Shown: positions 24,377-36,936 of the stretch, one piece after another | Layout: each line of letters begins with the position of its first letter | How positions within the stretch are numbered: position 1 is the stretch's first letter | From: Spinellus fusiger | Lineage: Eukaryota > Mucoromycota > Mucoromycetes > Mucorales > Phycomycetaceae | DNA: 64,000 bases | Reading direction: 5' to 3' | NCBI GenBank assembly: GCA_025094145.1 | Contig: JALLLS010000037.1 | Coordinates: forward strand, 1-64,000 | Notes under the pieces: model-generated | Database searches by the model: none | What the model saw: only the letters and a program-made list of their open reading frames with translations | Told to the model about the DNA's origin: nothing | Translations under genes and position numbers: made by a program

Positions 24377-27300
24377 AGATAAGGAGTGTGTGTATGTGTG
24401 TGTGTGTGTGTTGCTGTATATAACAATAGTAATAGAAAAAAGAAAAAAGAAAAGAAAAAGAATAAATTACAGGGAGAGAAGAAAGAAAGAAAGAAAGAAA
24501 GAGAAAGGAAATGGTACGGAGAGAAAGAGCAGGCAAGTCTGAAGAAAAAGAGATTAGAGGCTAAGGAAATGATCTCAACTGTTTTCACAAGCTACACGAA
24601 ACAACAAAAGTAGATTTGTGCTTCTTAACTAATAAGAGAGAGAATAGCTCACTGGAGATGTCTCTATTTTATTTACCTTTTTCTATTTTCAAAAGAGATA
24701 TATAAAAAAAGAAAAAAAAGAAAAAAGATAGCGCCGACAAGCAAGGACTAGTGGATCGCACGTAGAGGCAGGTAAAGGACAACTGAGGGCAAGTGAGAAC
24801 GAGAGGAAAATGCACTTTTGTGTTTCCTAGTTCAGGGAAAAAAAAGAGACTCAATCACTGGTAATAACTGGCAATAGAAAGAACAAGCAGAAGAAAATAA
24901 GGTGCAGATGAATTAATCCAGAGTACAAAAATAAAATAGATAAGAAAAAGAGTTTTTCCTTTTCCTTTTCCTTTTTGTACTAGATGCTTCATAAAGAAAC
25001 TATAGCAAATAGCACCAACATACACTGCAGGAAAGGAGGACGACGAGGAGGAATTCAACACTGGACAGAGAGAAAAGCCGATGGATAGAGCCAAGAAAAT
25101 AGAGTCATTCCATTGTTCTTTTTCTTACCTCGTGAAGTCTGACTCTAAAGTTGTATGATAAACACCAGTAGACGTGTTACCTTGTATGCAATTCATTGGT
25201 TTGTGAGTCTAGTCAAGTCGTACCTGCCATGTTTAGGTTTCTCCTTCTTTTGTCATTTGCTCGGAAAATAGTATACATCCCAACATAAATGCATTGAAGA
25301 GGGTGTCGATCACAAGGGGTGGATGGTCTGCGCGCTACTATTGATTCTCTTTGACTGATATTGAACGTCATGGAGACATGCAGATCATGGCTTTATCTTC
25401 TCCAACCTGGGGAAAAGGGCGTAGTTTTTATTAGCCTATTTAGTTGAGTCATTTCCATGAAAGGACTGAAGAAACCATTTTGCTTGTGTAGAGCCGTAAT
25501 AGTAAGAAAGCTTGGACTTCCAAATACCAAAACAAGAGAATAGTTCAATGATGCTATTTATATAATGGCATTCACAAGAGTCATTTGAAGAGTGATAAGT
25601 GATATTTATGCCATGGTATTAATAGTAATGAGATGGCCGAGGTGATTGAATAGACAGTCCTTATGCACACAGACAGTTCCAGGTAGGATAGCTAGTCGTA
25701 TAGTCGTATAGTCTTATAGTCGTATAGTCGTATAGTCTTATAGTTTTATTGTCTCTTTGACACTGTGTCTTGTGCTCTTGTTGTCTTATCTCATTGTCCC
25801 AATTTCATTATCACTGCCAATATGGAACAAGAACCTATTTTATCCAAGAGTCAACTCAGACTTATTTTATCTTTCAACCTCTTTTTTTAAAATCCACCTA
25901 CCATACCTTGTCTTACTTTATCACTTTAGACTGTCATAGGGGTCAGTCATCCAGGGAATGAGTTCGGACCGGACACAATGTGGCAGAACTTTAATCGAAA
26001 AGGGTGATAGTACCTACAGGAAAAGAAAGTGTTACTTTTCATAGATAAATATAAATAACTCTTGTTGTTGTTCTTATTTGATCTATGGACTTGCTCTAAC
26101 CTCACCTGAACAAGGACCATCTTGTGCTATTATTGTTGTTGCTGGCTTCAATCAAACAATTGGACTGTATCCTCATTAGGCGATGTCTTATTTTATTGTT
26201 GAAAGTGAATGGAATGTTCTTTGGAAATGAAAAACAGGTCATTGTATTAAGAGGTGTTGGAGGGTGGGATCACTCTCTTTGGTGAGTCAATAAAGACCAC
26301 CCTCTCCTACCACTTTATGTAAATTTATACTGGGATTCAATACCAAATTTCATTGAATATCTTGTCCACAGGATACAATGAGCCAAGTGAATCATACGAG
26401 ACTTAAAGTACACGTGGGAAAAGTAGGCTAATAATAATAATAGTGGCAATAGAAGAGGAAATACTTGGAAGAAAATTAAATAGATAAATAACTTATAAGG
26501 AACAAGTTATAGTCATCTCAGTACAATAGAGAGAATTGAGCTTGGCAGCAAGTGTCAGATGTATTAGCTACACACCAGGAGATTTCTTGGTCTTTAAGCG
26601 ATAACACATATACCATTTAAAGAATATGACTTGATTCCCTTTTATGGTAAACTGTTTAAAATCAAAAGGTTTGTGGGTATACCATTTATTATTTCCTTTT
26701 GTAGAATATCTCACTATCAGATTGTAGTATCAATAAAATAGTGTTGATGAATAATAGTGTTTATTATGATATTGTAGCTAATACTATAGTATTATAGCTA
26801 TTGTTTTATGTGTATTCCTTATAGCAATAGAATACATATCCTAAAAGACTTGTGCTTTGTTCTTGGGAGTATACCCCAGACAGTATAGACAGTATAGACA
26901 GTATAGACAGTATAGAAGACCACCTGAGACTGACTTGAAAGGAGTCTTCACTTGCCTAATAACAATACAATAATTGTCTTGTTAATTGCAATAATATCAA
27001 GCCAATATGAAGACACTGCCTACCTTCTTATCACTAGAATGGCCTTTGGTAGTGTCTATACTGTTTAATAATAAATATTTCTCAAGCAGTGTTAAACAGT
27101 AAATACAGTGACTGGATTGTAATATCAGCTTCATTACTTCTCTTTATAGCCAACTTTATACCTTTTAATTGCAAAGGCAATAGTCAATGCTAATAGACAA
27201 ATAGAGTTTGAAATATATTATTTACACATCAAAAAGACCTTTTCAAATACATTAGCCAATCATAAAAGTAATGTGATTATATTCTCTATGAATCTCTCTA

Positions 27301-29298
27301 TATTCCAAAGATCTCTTAGTTTGTACCTACTTCAAATGATCAAAAGACTGCTATAGACGCATTATGTACAGAGCTGATTATAATCAATATTCATAAACTA
27401 GTCACCAAAGTTAGTTTATCTGTTAATCCTGGTGCTTACATTCCAACGTCCAGAGAGATTTTAAGATGTGAGCAACTACACCAAGCTCACCGACAGGATT
27501 AACCACAATAGCAAGAAACTCAAAGGCAAGATTAACAGAAAACCCCAAAAGAGAAACTATCTCATCTATTCTCATAGTTTCCAGTAACTTCATTAAGGTG
27601 AAGGCTTATAAAAATAGATTATTATTATTATTTTTTTAAAAAAAAACACCTTCCCTCATTATCTGGTTTAAAACCAAAAAACACTTGACAAGAAGATTTA
27701 GATTTATTCAATACAGTATTTGACTTGAGAAGAATAGATATTCATATTCATATTATACTATATTGCCATATCAAAGGTATTTTCCTATGTGATTTAGATA
27801 TTTACAGGTATATCTACATAGTTTTTATTTGTTTAAAAACTAACATGAATACATCTCACTTGATTTTTTCTCTTTTTCAAATCGATGTCATTTCTTAAAC
27901 AATTATGTTTCGACTATTTCCTTTTATATCCTAAAGACATTTAGGTATATGTAATGGCAATCAATACTGTCGTGATGTCACTTTCCTTTTATGAATAGTG
28001 GCATCTTTAGTGAAGAAACCAACTGGAAATAGAAAGGTGAACAGTTGAAGTCAAGCTAGAAGATAGTACATCTTCAAAATTTAATTATTATATCATTTTG
28101 TCATAATTAGTGCTTAGAAAACAGTATAAAAGAAGTATGCCTTTGAGTGAATAAACAACAGAGTTCTACTACACGTTTAACTGTCCGGATTTCCATTGAC
28201 ACCTAAGATCAAAGACGACAATACCATATAAGAAATTAATTTTACGAGTATTCAAACCCCGTCAGATATGTAAAGTGTGTATATTCTTGGGAAAGAAAAG
28301 CATGCTACTCATGTAATAAGCTACGAGTTCAGTCTCCATACAAAGAAACATGGAAAGAGAAAAAAAATTACTTTAAACGAGATGGATATTGAACTTGAAA
28401 TGGATTCATAAGAATTTGATAAATTATTAAATTAAAATAATTGACATTGGGCAGTATTCCTCTCAGTACACATGACAGTTTTTAATCTCTGCTCCATCTT
28501 GACATTGATACTGTCGATCACTTCTAACCTCTAAATAGTGTACATTTGATTTGCAAATGAACGAATGGAGATATATTTTAATACCATTTCATAGTATTGA
28601 GAATCATGAAGAGTAGGTGATAATCATACTAATTTCCATTTTTATTCTTCTTTTTCACCTGTGTATCTCTCTTGTATCTCTCTTGTATATCACTTGATAT
28701 TGCTATTTTAAAACAGACTCAAGTTCAGTACTAGAGCAAATGCCAAGGTTCTTTTATTGAGAATGAGGTTGCTACTCTACTTGACTATGCATTATCTATC
28801 CGTACCACCTCACTCTATTGCTTCTAATGTGCTGGTGGAAGGTCTTATTGAACCTCAATTATAGAGCCATCTACACACATAAACATAAACAAGCAACTAA
28901 ACTGACATCTTTCTACTGGTTTTCATTGGGGTTAAGCTTAAAAAAATCACACGAAAAGAGATCAGACCAAGTTTTTTTTTATATATAACTTTCCAAAACG
29001 TTAGCTTTAAAACTTGGATGTTGTTGACAAGGGAATAAGAATCCAATGACTGGTATAGTATAGATCATGAGTCACTTCAAAAACTAATTCTGTCTCGCTA
29101 AATACAGGATAGATTTTCATGTTTTTCAACTCCTAAATGATATAGTTTCTCTGTGTATGTATCTTATAGATTTAATTTTTTTTTGTATGGAGCCTCTGGC
29201 TCTGAGTTTATTTGGTGATAATCTTTTTTTAGGGAGGAAAAGAGAGTCACAACTTGTTTTTGGCTTTTCTAATTTTCTATTGTTTTTCTAATTAAGTA
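24377..29298. other. Gene-poor AT-rich region
   Basis: The first few hundred bp are the probable promoter and leader of the methyltransferase gene, with a tg repeat (24387-24412) and purine-rich runs. The remainder has no recognised gene. Small tandem repeats include tagtcgtatagtc... at 25689-25745 and (cagtatagac)n at about 26879-26915. A 56-codon frame on the minus strand at 27423-27593 looks coding-like (hydrophobic, no low complexity), but I do not recognise it and its flanks are full of stops. Confidence 0.45.
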
Positions 29299-29328
29299 TT
29301 TTTTTTTTAACAGAGTGAGAGCACTGTG

Positions 29329-32300
29329 TTACTCAATATCCATATCAAGTTCTGACTGGAGACGGTCCAAGAGGCGAGTAGCAGACGCGAGAACAGCAGA
29401 GGAGGTAACAGGTACATTATCGAATATGAAAATCCAATGGTGGCGCCATATATCCAAAAGAGCACAGCCAAAGATAGAGACGTTGGGAGTGTTAGAGACA
29501 CTGGCCTCGGGAAAAACAAGAGAGAAGAGCTGCAACAAGGTCGGAGGGCTGGGGAGAGAGGCCAAAATGTTTGTGCAAAAAGGAGGACCAAAAAGACCAT
29601 TTCTTTAGACAAGTAAAAAGAAGGTGCTCTTGTGTATCTTCAGCGGCCAAACAAACAAGACAAATGCCGGAGGGAAAGGAAGAGGGAACAAGCTTGTGTA
29701 GGAGAGAGCGGCATGAAAGCTTGCTGTGAAGAGCCCGGTACCATACATTGCGAGTAATATGCTGTAATGGCAAAGACCAGAGCTCTTTCCAGTGGGAAGG
29801 ACGAAGAGGAGGGTTAAAGGAAGGTGCTGGTGAAGATACTCGCATACATATGTTTCGATAAAGACGTGGAGAGAGACGAGACCATGGCTTGGAGGGTACC
29901 AAAGCAGAAAGGAAAGGAGAGATGTCTACTGTAGATCCAGTCCTAGGAGAAAGCAAAGGAAAGAGAGTCTGTACCAATTGGACAGGTAACGACGCTCTGA
30001 GGAGGAAGGGCTGTAAGAGTAAGGATTGGCTATCAATTCTACGAAAAAACTTGCGAACAATGCGTGGATAATTGGTAAGGCCACCAGGGAGACGGCGCTG
30101 CAGAACGTCAAGCTCTTGATTCACCTCAAAAGCATCACTGACTCGAAGAGCACGCCAAGAGCGAGGGAAAGCTGGAGAGCCAGAAGCAACAAAACAAGCA
30201 GAAGAAAGCGGAAGCTCAAGACAAGTGGAAAGATTCACTGCAATCTTTTCAAAGGAGTGTGGCAATCGGTCTATTGCACTAAAGATCGAGTGGAATGCAC
30301 TACTCAGAGAACAAAAGACAGAAGGACGAAGATCGGGAAACAAAAGACAATGGAGAGGATCCAATGAAGGGGCAGCCACTTGCAGAAGATATGAGAACCA
30401 CGGAGGAACTAAACCAGAAGGAGAACGAGGGGACAAACAAAAAGGAACAAGCCAACGCAATTGGAGAGCACTTTGTTGGATACTGGGATCCAAGACACCT
30501 AATCCACCATGGCTAGTCCGAGAGCATAAAGTAGCAAGCTTTATGGGAGGGAACATGCGGTGCTGGAGGAAACGACCCATGAGTGACCGTACCTTCTGGA
30601 AGAACACAGAGGGAAGAGACACTACACGAAGAACATGCCAAAGAGTCGAGAGAACAAGAGTGTTGAGCACTGTTGCACGGCCACGAACAGACAAAAAACG
30701 AGAAAGATGTATATTGCAGGTAGCTTCTATCTTCGACAAAAGCGACTTGCAAAAGACATCTCTCTGTGGTAGAGAAGTCATCAAGGGAAACCCAAGATAC
30801 CTAAGAGGTTCTGGTGAACGACGGTCATGCCATTCTGTGATATTGTACTGCTGAAGGATTGGTGTCCATAAGGGCTGGGAGCACCCGAAAGAGAAAAGGC
30901 TTGTGTTTTGTGCATATTAATGCGAGCGTTGGATGCTGCAGAGTACGTAGTAAGATGCTCTTGTAAGCGATGTAAATGGGCATGGTCGGGTAGAAAGACT
31001 AGGAGATCGTCTGCATAGGCTAGAAACTTGAGAGCAGGAGGCGGAGAAAGACTTGGGTGTGGAGGAGGAGAGAGACCCTTGAATGTCGTATCATGGAGCA
31101 AACGACGCAACAGAGGCTCAAAAGCAAGATTGAAAAGCACAGGAGAGAGAGGATCTCCCTGGCGAAGACCACGAGACTGAGTGAGTGAGCGAGAGATATG
31201 CCCATTCACATTGACCTGTATCTGTGTAGAAAAGAAGAGATTACATATGCTATTCACCAGAGAAAGAGGAAACTTGAAGTGTAGCATAACCTTCTTAAGG
31301 TACTCTGGATGAACTCTGTCATAGGCCTTTTCTTGATCCAACAAGAGACCCACAGCAGAAGAGTTCTCTATTCTAGCCTGCTCCATGGCAATCTTTGTGA
31401 GCATGCCATTGTCAGCAATGAACCTTCCTCGCACAAAACCTGTCTGGTAAGGCGAAACAAGGCTACTGGCAGTATGGATCAAGCGAGCGTTCAGAAGACG
31501 AGTGAATACTTTGGCATCTGTGTTGATCAAGGCAATAGGCCTCCAGTTCTTTAGAGAGGTCAGATCCCCTTTCTTTGGTAGGAGTGTCAAACACGTCGAT
31601 TGCCAGGAAGGAGGGAATATACCAAGTGTCAATGCCTCATTGTACACTGTGGTAATAAGGTCAGCACAAACAGGGTGATCAAAAACTAGGTGTAGAATTT
31701 CATATGGCAGACCGTCAGGACCCGGACTGCTTGATCTTGGGGATCTTGCTGAACCATCCCTAATGTCTGCTATGGTAAACTTGTTGGTGAGAAATGAGCC
31801 CATGCTCTCAGAGAGAAGTTCGGGTGGAAGATGAGTGATCAAATCCTCAACAGCCAAAGACACTACAGGATCTGGAGTGTACAAGCCAGTGTAGAAGGTA
31901 GCAGCAGCATCAGTCATTGTGTGCGGGTCTGTGCATAGAGTATTTGTTACTGGGTGTTGTAGAGCAGTAATGTTCTTCTTGATCTGTCTTGCTGTGATGG
32001 TTCTCTTTACATATCCGGCAGAGGTCTCTCCCTTCTCACGCCACATCTTCCCAGACCGAAGGGCAAGGATCTCTACCTGTTCGTGTTGTACTTGTTGCAG
32101 TTGTTTCTCTACAATGGGCAACTGAAAGTTCTGTGCTGGTTGGTGTCTGAACTTGTGGATAAGTCTATCCCGCTTGCTCTGAAGCATACGTTCTGCTGAG
32201 ACAAGGGAATGATGGCGACGACGAGAAAAGGACTTGATGAAGCAAGTGACTTGCTCCTTTAACTGATCCCACTTAGGTTGGACAGATAAAGAGTGAGAGA

Positions 32301-33108
32301 GAAGAGGAACACAGCGAGAAAGTAATGATTTGAGTTCTTCACGAAACTCTGATTGGAGGGCTAGACGAGGGCTGGCACGCCAAAGTCCCTTTCCCGTGTT
32401 ATCTTGGGTCTCAAATCTAAAGGACGAAGTAAGTAAACAGTGATCCGACCACTGAGGGTGGATGTAGGAGACTGAAGAGGAAGAACGTAAAGGAGCAATG
32501 TTCTTGGATGAAAAAATGTAGTCTATGCATGAGGAAGATATGCCGCGATGAAATGTTGGCAGGGAAGCTTCTCCAGCAGGAGTGATGGTGTCTATGCAAA
32601 AGTCAGAAATATACTGCAGCCATGGCTGGGGAGCCTGGCGAGGGGTGGAGGTGGACGAACGGTAGGAATAGTTGAAATCCCCGAGCAGGATGAAATTGCT
32701 GGGGTGTTGAGGAAGAAAGAGAGGATTGGTGACAAGTGAGTTAAGGAAGGTGTATCTAGGACGATAAGTGGCAGGGGCATATACTACACAAATGCGGATA
32801 GGAGGAAAAAGCATGTTGGCATGCACCACTGTAGCAGTAATGCAGCGGCCACAGAGGCTGAACAGAGGGTTAATGAGTGTAATGAGCGGTGATAATGATA
32901 CTAGGCCACAGTGAGGTGACCATAGTGATGAGGAGGTGCGGAAAAGTTGGTTAAAGGATTGTTGCATAGTGTCTGTATTGGCATGGGTTTCTTGGAGCGC
33001 AAGAAGATCCATACCCTTACTGCGTAGGTGTCGTATAAATGATTGTCGTTTTTGAGGATCACCGAGTTTGGCGAGTCCTCTACAGTTCATAGTGCTTATC
33101 TTAAACAT
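29329..33108 (-). pseudogene. LINE ORF2: APE endonuclease and reverse transcriptase, two frameshifts
   Basis: Starts at ATG 33108 (MFKISTMNCRGLAKLG). The endonuclease spans about residues 1-230, with the conserved Asn, Glu and Asp/His stations NCRG, LQETHAN, LLGDFN and SDHCLL. The reverse transcriptase is recognised by FADIRDGSARSPRSSSPGPDG-like finger residues, QGDPLSPVLF and the catalytic FAYADDLLVF box (about 31010). Near 30870-30876 a one-base loss shifts the frame: the family motif PEPLRYLGFPL continues only in the next frame (30784 onward). The second part reaches a Cys/His motif (CLVCLAAEDTQEHLLFTC, near 29640). A second shift near 29500-29560 is needed to reach the normal end (IWRHHWIFIFD), TAA at 29329. 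This is reverse-transcription machinery that cannot be made as one protein. Confidence 0.9.
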
Positions 33109-33172
33109 AAAATAAAATAAAATAAAAAGGGAGATTATTGTTCGCCCTCAGACGACACATCCATGTTGATAT

Positions 33173-34459
33173 TCATGTTTGAACGTTTATCAGACCGAAG
33201 TCTTCTGGGAGAGACAGGACGACGTTTCCTGGGGAAACAGAGCGACGTCTGCCTGGCAAGGCTGAACGATCTCTACTCGGAGAGACAGAGCGAGTGTCTT
33301 GAGGAGAAAAGATAGGTGGAGCATCTGGCAGTTTGGCAGGCTCCTCAACAACCAAAACAGCTGTCGGGTCGACAGCAGGAAGAGTAGTTTCCTCTGTGGG
33401 GTGGGTGGGAACAGTGCCTGAAACTGCCTCAGGTTTCTCAGAAGAAGTGACAGGATTCTTCAAAAGAAGAGAGACAGGACTAGCAATCACTCGATCCTTA
33501 GAAGGATCAGCGGCTGTCTTTCGGTGTCTCTTTGATGTGTCTGCCTCAGTGGCAGGGAGACGAGTGCAGTTGCCCTGGAGATGTCCAACCTCTCCGCAAG
33601 AGTAACAAGTCCGGGTTTCTTTTGGACGGATGGGACACTTATCCACATCATGGCCCATTGCCTTACAGTATCGACAATGAGCTCCCATCTTCGTCCATGT
33701 AGCCAAAAAGGTATGTTCAGCATTGAAAGCCACTTTGTAGGTCAATGGCTGGAGAGTACGGTCGTGGTTGGGTGGGCGTTCAAGATAAACATGGCCATTA
33801 CCATGGAACCACTTTCGTTCTTCATAAACGACCACTTCTTTGACAGTGCCGAATTTACTTAAGCAGGCCCGCAGACCTGTGTTGATCTCTTCATAAGACA
33901 TGAAGGGAAGTCCCACAATATTGAGACGCAACAGCATTGCTTGGGGAGAGATGGCAGGAGACGCAAAAAGAACAGAATCAGATACATTAATGCCTTCCTT
34001 ACAGGCCTGCTCGCAAGCAGCCTTGGTGGCAAAGTGAAACTCAAAATTAGCAACCCCTTCCTTATCCTTACGGCTGCATCCAAAGCAGACGTTGGCGGGG
34101 AAGCGATCTCGCATGGTGTCCAAGAATTCATTAATGTATTCTGCATTCTTAGCAGGAAGACTGTAGAAAACAGAGTGGCGAGAGGTGCCCTGAGCCCACA
34201 CACGGGGCAAAGGGTTTTCATTGTCGCTACCAAGAACGATCTCGGTGCGAGTGGGGGTGGCGCGGTTAAGGAGCCCTTTCTTTGCGGCTCCAGAGAAATC
34301 TAGCTTTGTTCCCAAAGCAGCAGAGACAGAGTTGGTCTTTGCATGTGTAGTGGAAGTGTTCTCTGAGGTTGGTGGAGTAGATCTCGAAGTTTGTTGGTTT
34401 TTATTGCCTAATGGAGGGTCCCCTGGGGGTGTCTCCGGAGTTAAATGGGGAAGAGCCAT
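33173..34459 (-). CDS. LINE ORF1 (gag-like nucleic-acid-binding protein)
   Basis: Intact 428-codon frame beginning MALPHLTPETPPGD at 34459. The N-terminal about 100 residues are Thr/Ser/Asn-rich and disordered. A folded region (about 100-260) contains NIVGLPFMSYEEINTGL and resembles the RRM-like part of fungal LINE ORF1 proteins. Two CCHC zinc knuckles follow: CRYCKAMGHDVDKC (about 262-275) and CYSCGEVGHLQGNC (about 285-298). The tail is rich in Pro, Ser and Arg. In such elements the product coats the element RNA. The 65-bp gap to ORF2 is short, so ORF2 is probably expressed by reinitiation or from the same RNA. No lesion is visible. Confidence 0.85.
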   Translation of the reverse strand: MALPHLTPETPPGDPPLGNKNQQTSRSTPPTSENTSTTHAKTNSVSAALGTKLDFSGAAKKGLLNRATPTRTEIVLGSDNENPLPRVWAQGTSRHSVFYSLPAKNAEYINEFLDTMRDRFPANVCFGCSRKDKEGVANFEFHFATKAACEQACKEGINVSDSVLFASPAISPQAMLLRLNIVGLPFMSYEEINTGLRACLSKFGTVKEVVVYEERKWFHGNGHVYLERPPNHDRTLQPLTYKVAFNAEHTFLATWTKMGAHCRYCKAMGHDVDKCPIRPKETRTCYSCGEVGHLQGNCTRLPATEADTSKRHRKTAADPSKDRVIASPVSLLLKNPVTSSEKPEAVSGTVPTHPTEETTLPAVDPTAVLVVEEPAKLPDAPPIFSPQDTRSVSPSRDRSALPGRRRSVSPGNVVLSLPEDFGLINVQT

Positions 34460-34480
34460 GTCTTATAGATTTAAAAACGA

Positions 34481-36175
34481 GATGTTAAGCAGTTAACTAA
34501 TATGTAAAACAGTCACGTCTTTTTGTTGGACGCATTCTTTCATCAGACAAATAAGCCTTATTTCGAGCAGACAAATAAATAGCTAATATCATTTTGCCGG
34601 ACATATCAGTATTTCTTGAATGAGTGAGCAAACAAGGAAGAAATATGGAACTATATTAGCACTCTTTCTTTTTCCCCTTCTTTTCAAAGTTACTTAAATG
34701 TCAATTCATACTATATACTGCTCAAGCTGTGCACAGCCCAGATATTCTTGCAAAACTAATTACAGATGTCTTCTTGATTTTGTAAACCAACAGAACGGAT
34801 AAATAGAAGTTAATATCGAGGGAATTGACAACGGCATGCAATAAGCTGAGACTACAGAACAGTTAGGTTGGAATATAAATACATTCTCAGTCAATGACCA
34901 AAATATCATGATGAGCACAAGAAAATACTATTGCTTCCGACTAATGTACAGAGAAATAAATCACTTGCATTTATTTGGAAAGCCCTTTTATCAGTGTAGA
35001 GTAGACATGTATACTAATATTGAACAAGGTCGTCTGAATCCTATACGGTATAACCAAAAATATACTGAGAAGAGATATACTAAGCAGTGTACAATGATGC
35101 TGTTACTTTAGGTCTTATACACTAAAGGTAGGAAACTAACAGTTAGCAGTTTGTAAAAATAAAACTAAACAGCCACAACTAGGATTAGAATTCTCTTGGA
35201 TTCTCAGAACTAACGAATACCAGGAAAAGAAGGTAGATCTACTACTGATATTGTTTACATAATAGTACTTTAGTTCTCGATCTATATATTTATTATTACT
35301 GTTTAATTAAAAATAAAACACCAATACCTTAATACACTATCTATATCAACTGTAGAATACAAAACTCTGATAAGTATTGACTTGATATGAGCCCAAAAGG
35401 CTAGAAGTCATGACCGGTTAAGAAGAGCCAATTTCCCCCCACAGCAAAGCATAGATTGCAAAATCCCCGCAGTGGGCTAAACGGCGACTAGTTTATATAA
35501 AAAAAGTTGTGTTGATTTAATAGCAAATATTGCCAGTTATATAATATGGGTGTTCTTTATTATGGCAAAACTCACATACTAACCGATGTTTATTAGAGCA
35601 TTATAGTCCCACAAAGGTTTTATAACCATAAATCATACAAAATAAAAATTGATCTCGATTTATTTGTTTGTTTTTTTCTTTCAATTCAGCTTACCTGCGA
35701 AAAACGTTTTAGTCCACCTTTATCACGAGCCAATAGACTAGGCACCAGAGAGACCTTAGCATATGGGATAGTATTTGCCAAGTTAATCTTGCCAAATACA
35801 AGTTCCTTCCTTAAATATAAGCCCAGTCTTCATACCAAAAAGAAGAAAAAAAGATACTTACACAAGAGTGATTTATGCTATACGAGACATTCTGTTATTT
35901 GATTTTAAACTCTATTATTGTTGGCCGGGAATTTTTTTTTCCGGTTTACATTGACACAGTAAAGAAATAACAGATGAATCAGTGATAATAATAATGACTT
36001 TATTTGTATTGATTATGACACTCATAAAGTGTTGAGTCTATAGTTGAGGCTAAGACTAAATATATTTCTATTATCATCAATTTTATATAGTGACCCATCA
36101 AAAGTAACCACTTCTTTTTCAAATGCAGGTTTTCTTTTTCAGTTTCATACATCTTCATACATCTCTTAATAGAGT
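34481..36175. other. AT-rich spacer without recognised gene
   Basis: No frame with a recognisable domain. It contains short runs of degenerate sequence and no inverted repeats that I could match. Confidence 0.4.
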
Positions 36176-36936
36176 TATACTATTTTCGGAAATTATTCGC
36201 ACAACCTCAAAAAATCAAACTGAACACTTTTATTTTCACTTTTTACACAATTTCATAAAAAAATTTGCACACTTTTCGAAATATTATCTCTTCAACAATG
36301 AGCTTACAGATTTACCATGAATATGGACAAGGAAATGCTATTGATGAGTTGAGAAATAACAAATCCATATTTATGGATGTAGATAAAGAATCTTTTCTTC
36401 TTCAAAATAGGGTAGATTACAGTACTTAATTGGACTTGAAACCCACCTGAGGAGCCTCAGTCAAAGCCCAAGGCCACCAAAAAAAGCTATGACTTTATAA
36501 CAAAAAAGTGTGCCTTCTCAAATGATAAGGCATACTTTCATTAAAAGAATTAGTAGACTTGTGGTAAGTCGCGGCTATGGATACTTATTTCTTCCATCAC
36601 ACTCTCCTGAGCTTAATCCCAGTGAGTAATTTTGATCTGTTGTGAAGAGTAAGCTTAAAAGAGAAAAGCTCTTTGAAAGTGAGACGTTAAACATGAAGAT
36701 CACTGAAGCATGTAGCGATGTTCTTATCAGTGATATCAAGGAATTTTGTCATTATTCTTCTTTGAAATTTGAAACATGTTTAAATAAAAATACCTTTTAA
36801 TAAATCTCGCACACTTTGTGCAAAAAGAATTTATGGAATTGTGCAAAACGTAAAATATAAACTGTGTAAAAAGTGAAAAAGAAAAGTGTACGATTTTTTT
36901 TCTGAGGTTGTGCGAATACTTTCTGAAAATAGTGTA
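36176..36936 (+). mobile_element. Internally deleted Tc1/IS630-like transposon with about 115-bp inverted repeats
   Basis: Arms at about 36176-36290 and 36822-36936 are inverted copies. Both read TA, then ACTATTTTC, GAAA and ATTCGCACAACCTC from the outside in, with further blocks (CACTTTTTACACA, GCACA). Both ends fit the TA target rule. The 530-bp interior keeps only the C terminus of a DDE transposase. The rest has been lost. Confidence 0.8.
36560..36800 (+). pseudogene. C-terminal fragment of a DDE transposase
   Basis: Reads SRGYGYLFLPSHSPELNPSE, then two stops, then SVVKSKLKREKLFESETLN and further helical sequence ending near LKFETCLN. The SPELNPSE box carries the third catalytic acidic residue region of the IS630/Tc1 superfamily. 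Two in-frame stops and the missing N-terminal domain make it non-functional. Confidence 0.8.

Larger units (their letters stand above)
29299..34480 (-). mobile_element. Non-LTR retrotransposon (LINE), near full length, ORF2 frameshifted
   Basis: A two-ORF LINE on the minus strand. ORF1 (34459-33173) carries CCHC zinc knuckles. ORF2 (33108 to about 29329) carries an APE-type endonuclease, a reverse transcriptase and a C-terminal Cys/His motif. It ends in a run of ten A on the minus strand (T run at 29299-29308), the expected poly-A tail. The 5' end is placed loosely just upstream of ORF1, and I found no clear target-site duplication. Only a few disabling lesions are visible, so the copy is young compared with the Tc1 fossils nearby. 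Confidence 0.9.

Noticed and set aside
30225..30854. Plus-strand frame of 209 codons inside the LINE
   Set aside because: Antisense to the reverse transcriptase C-terminal part; no domain.
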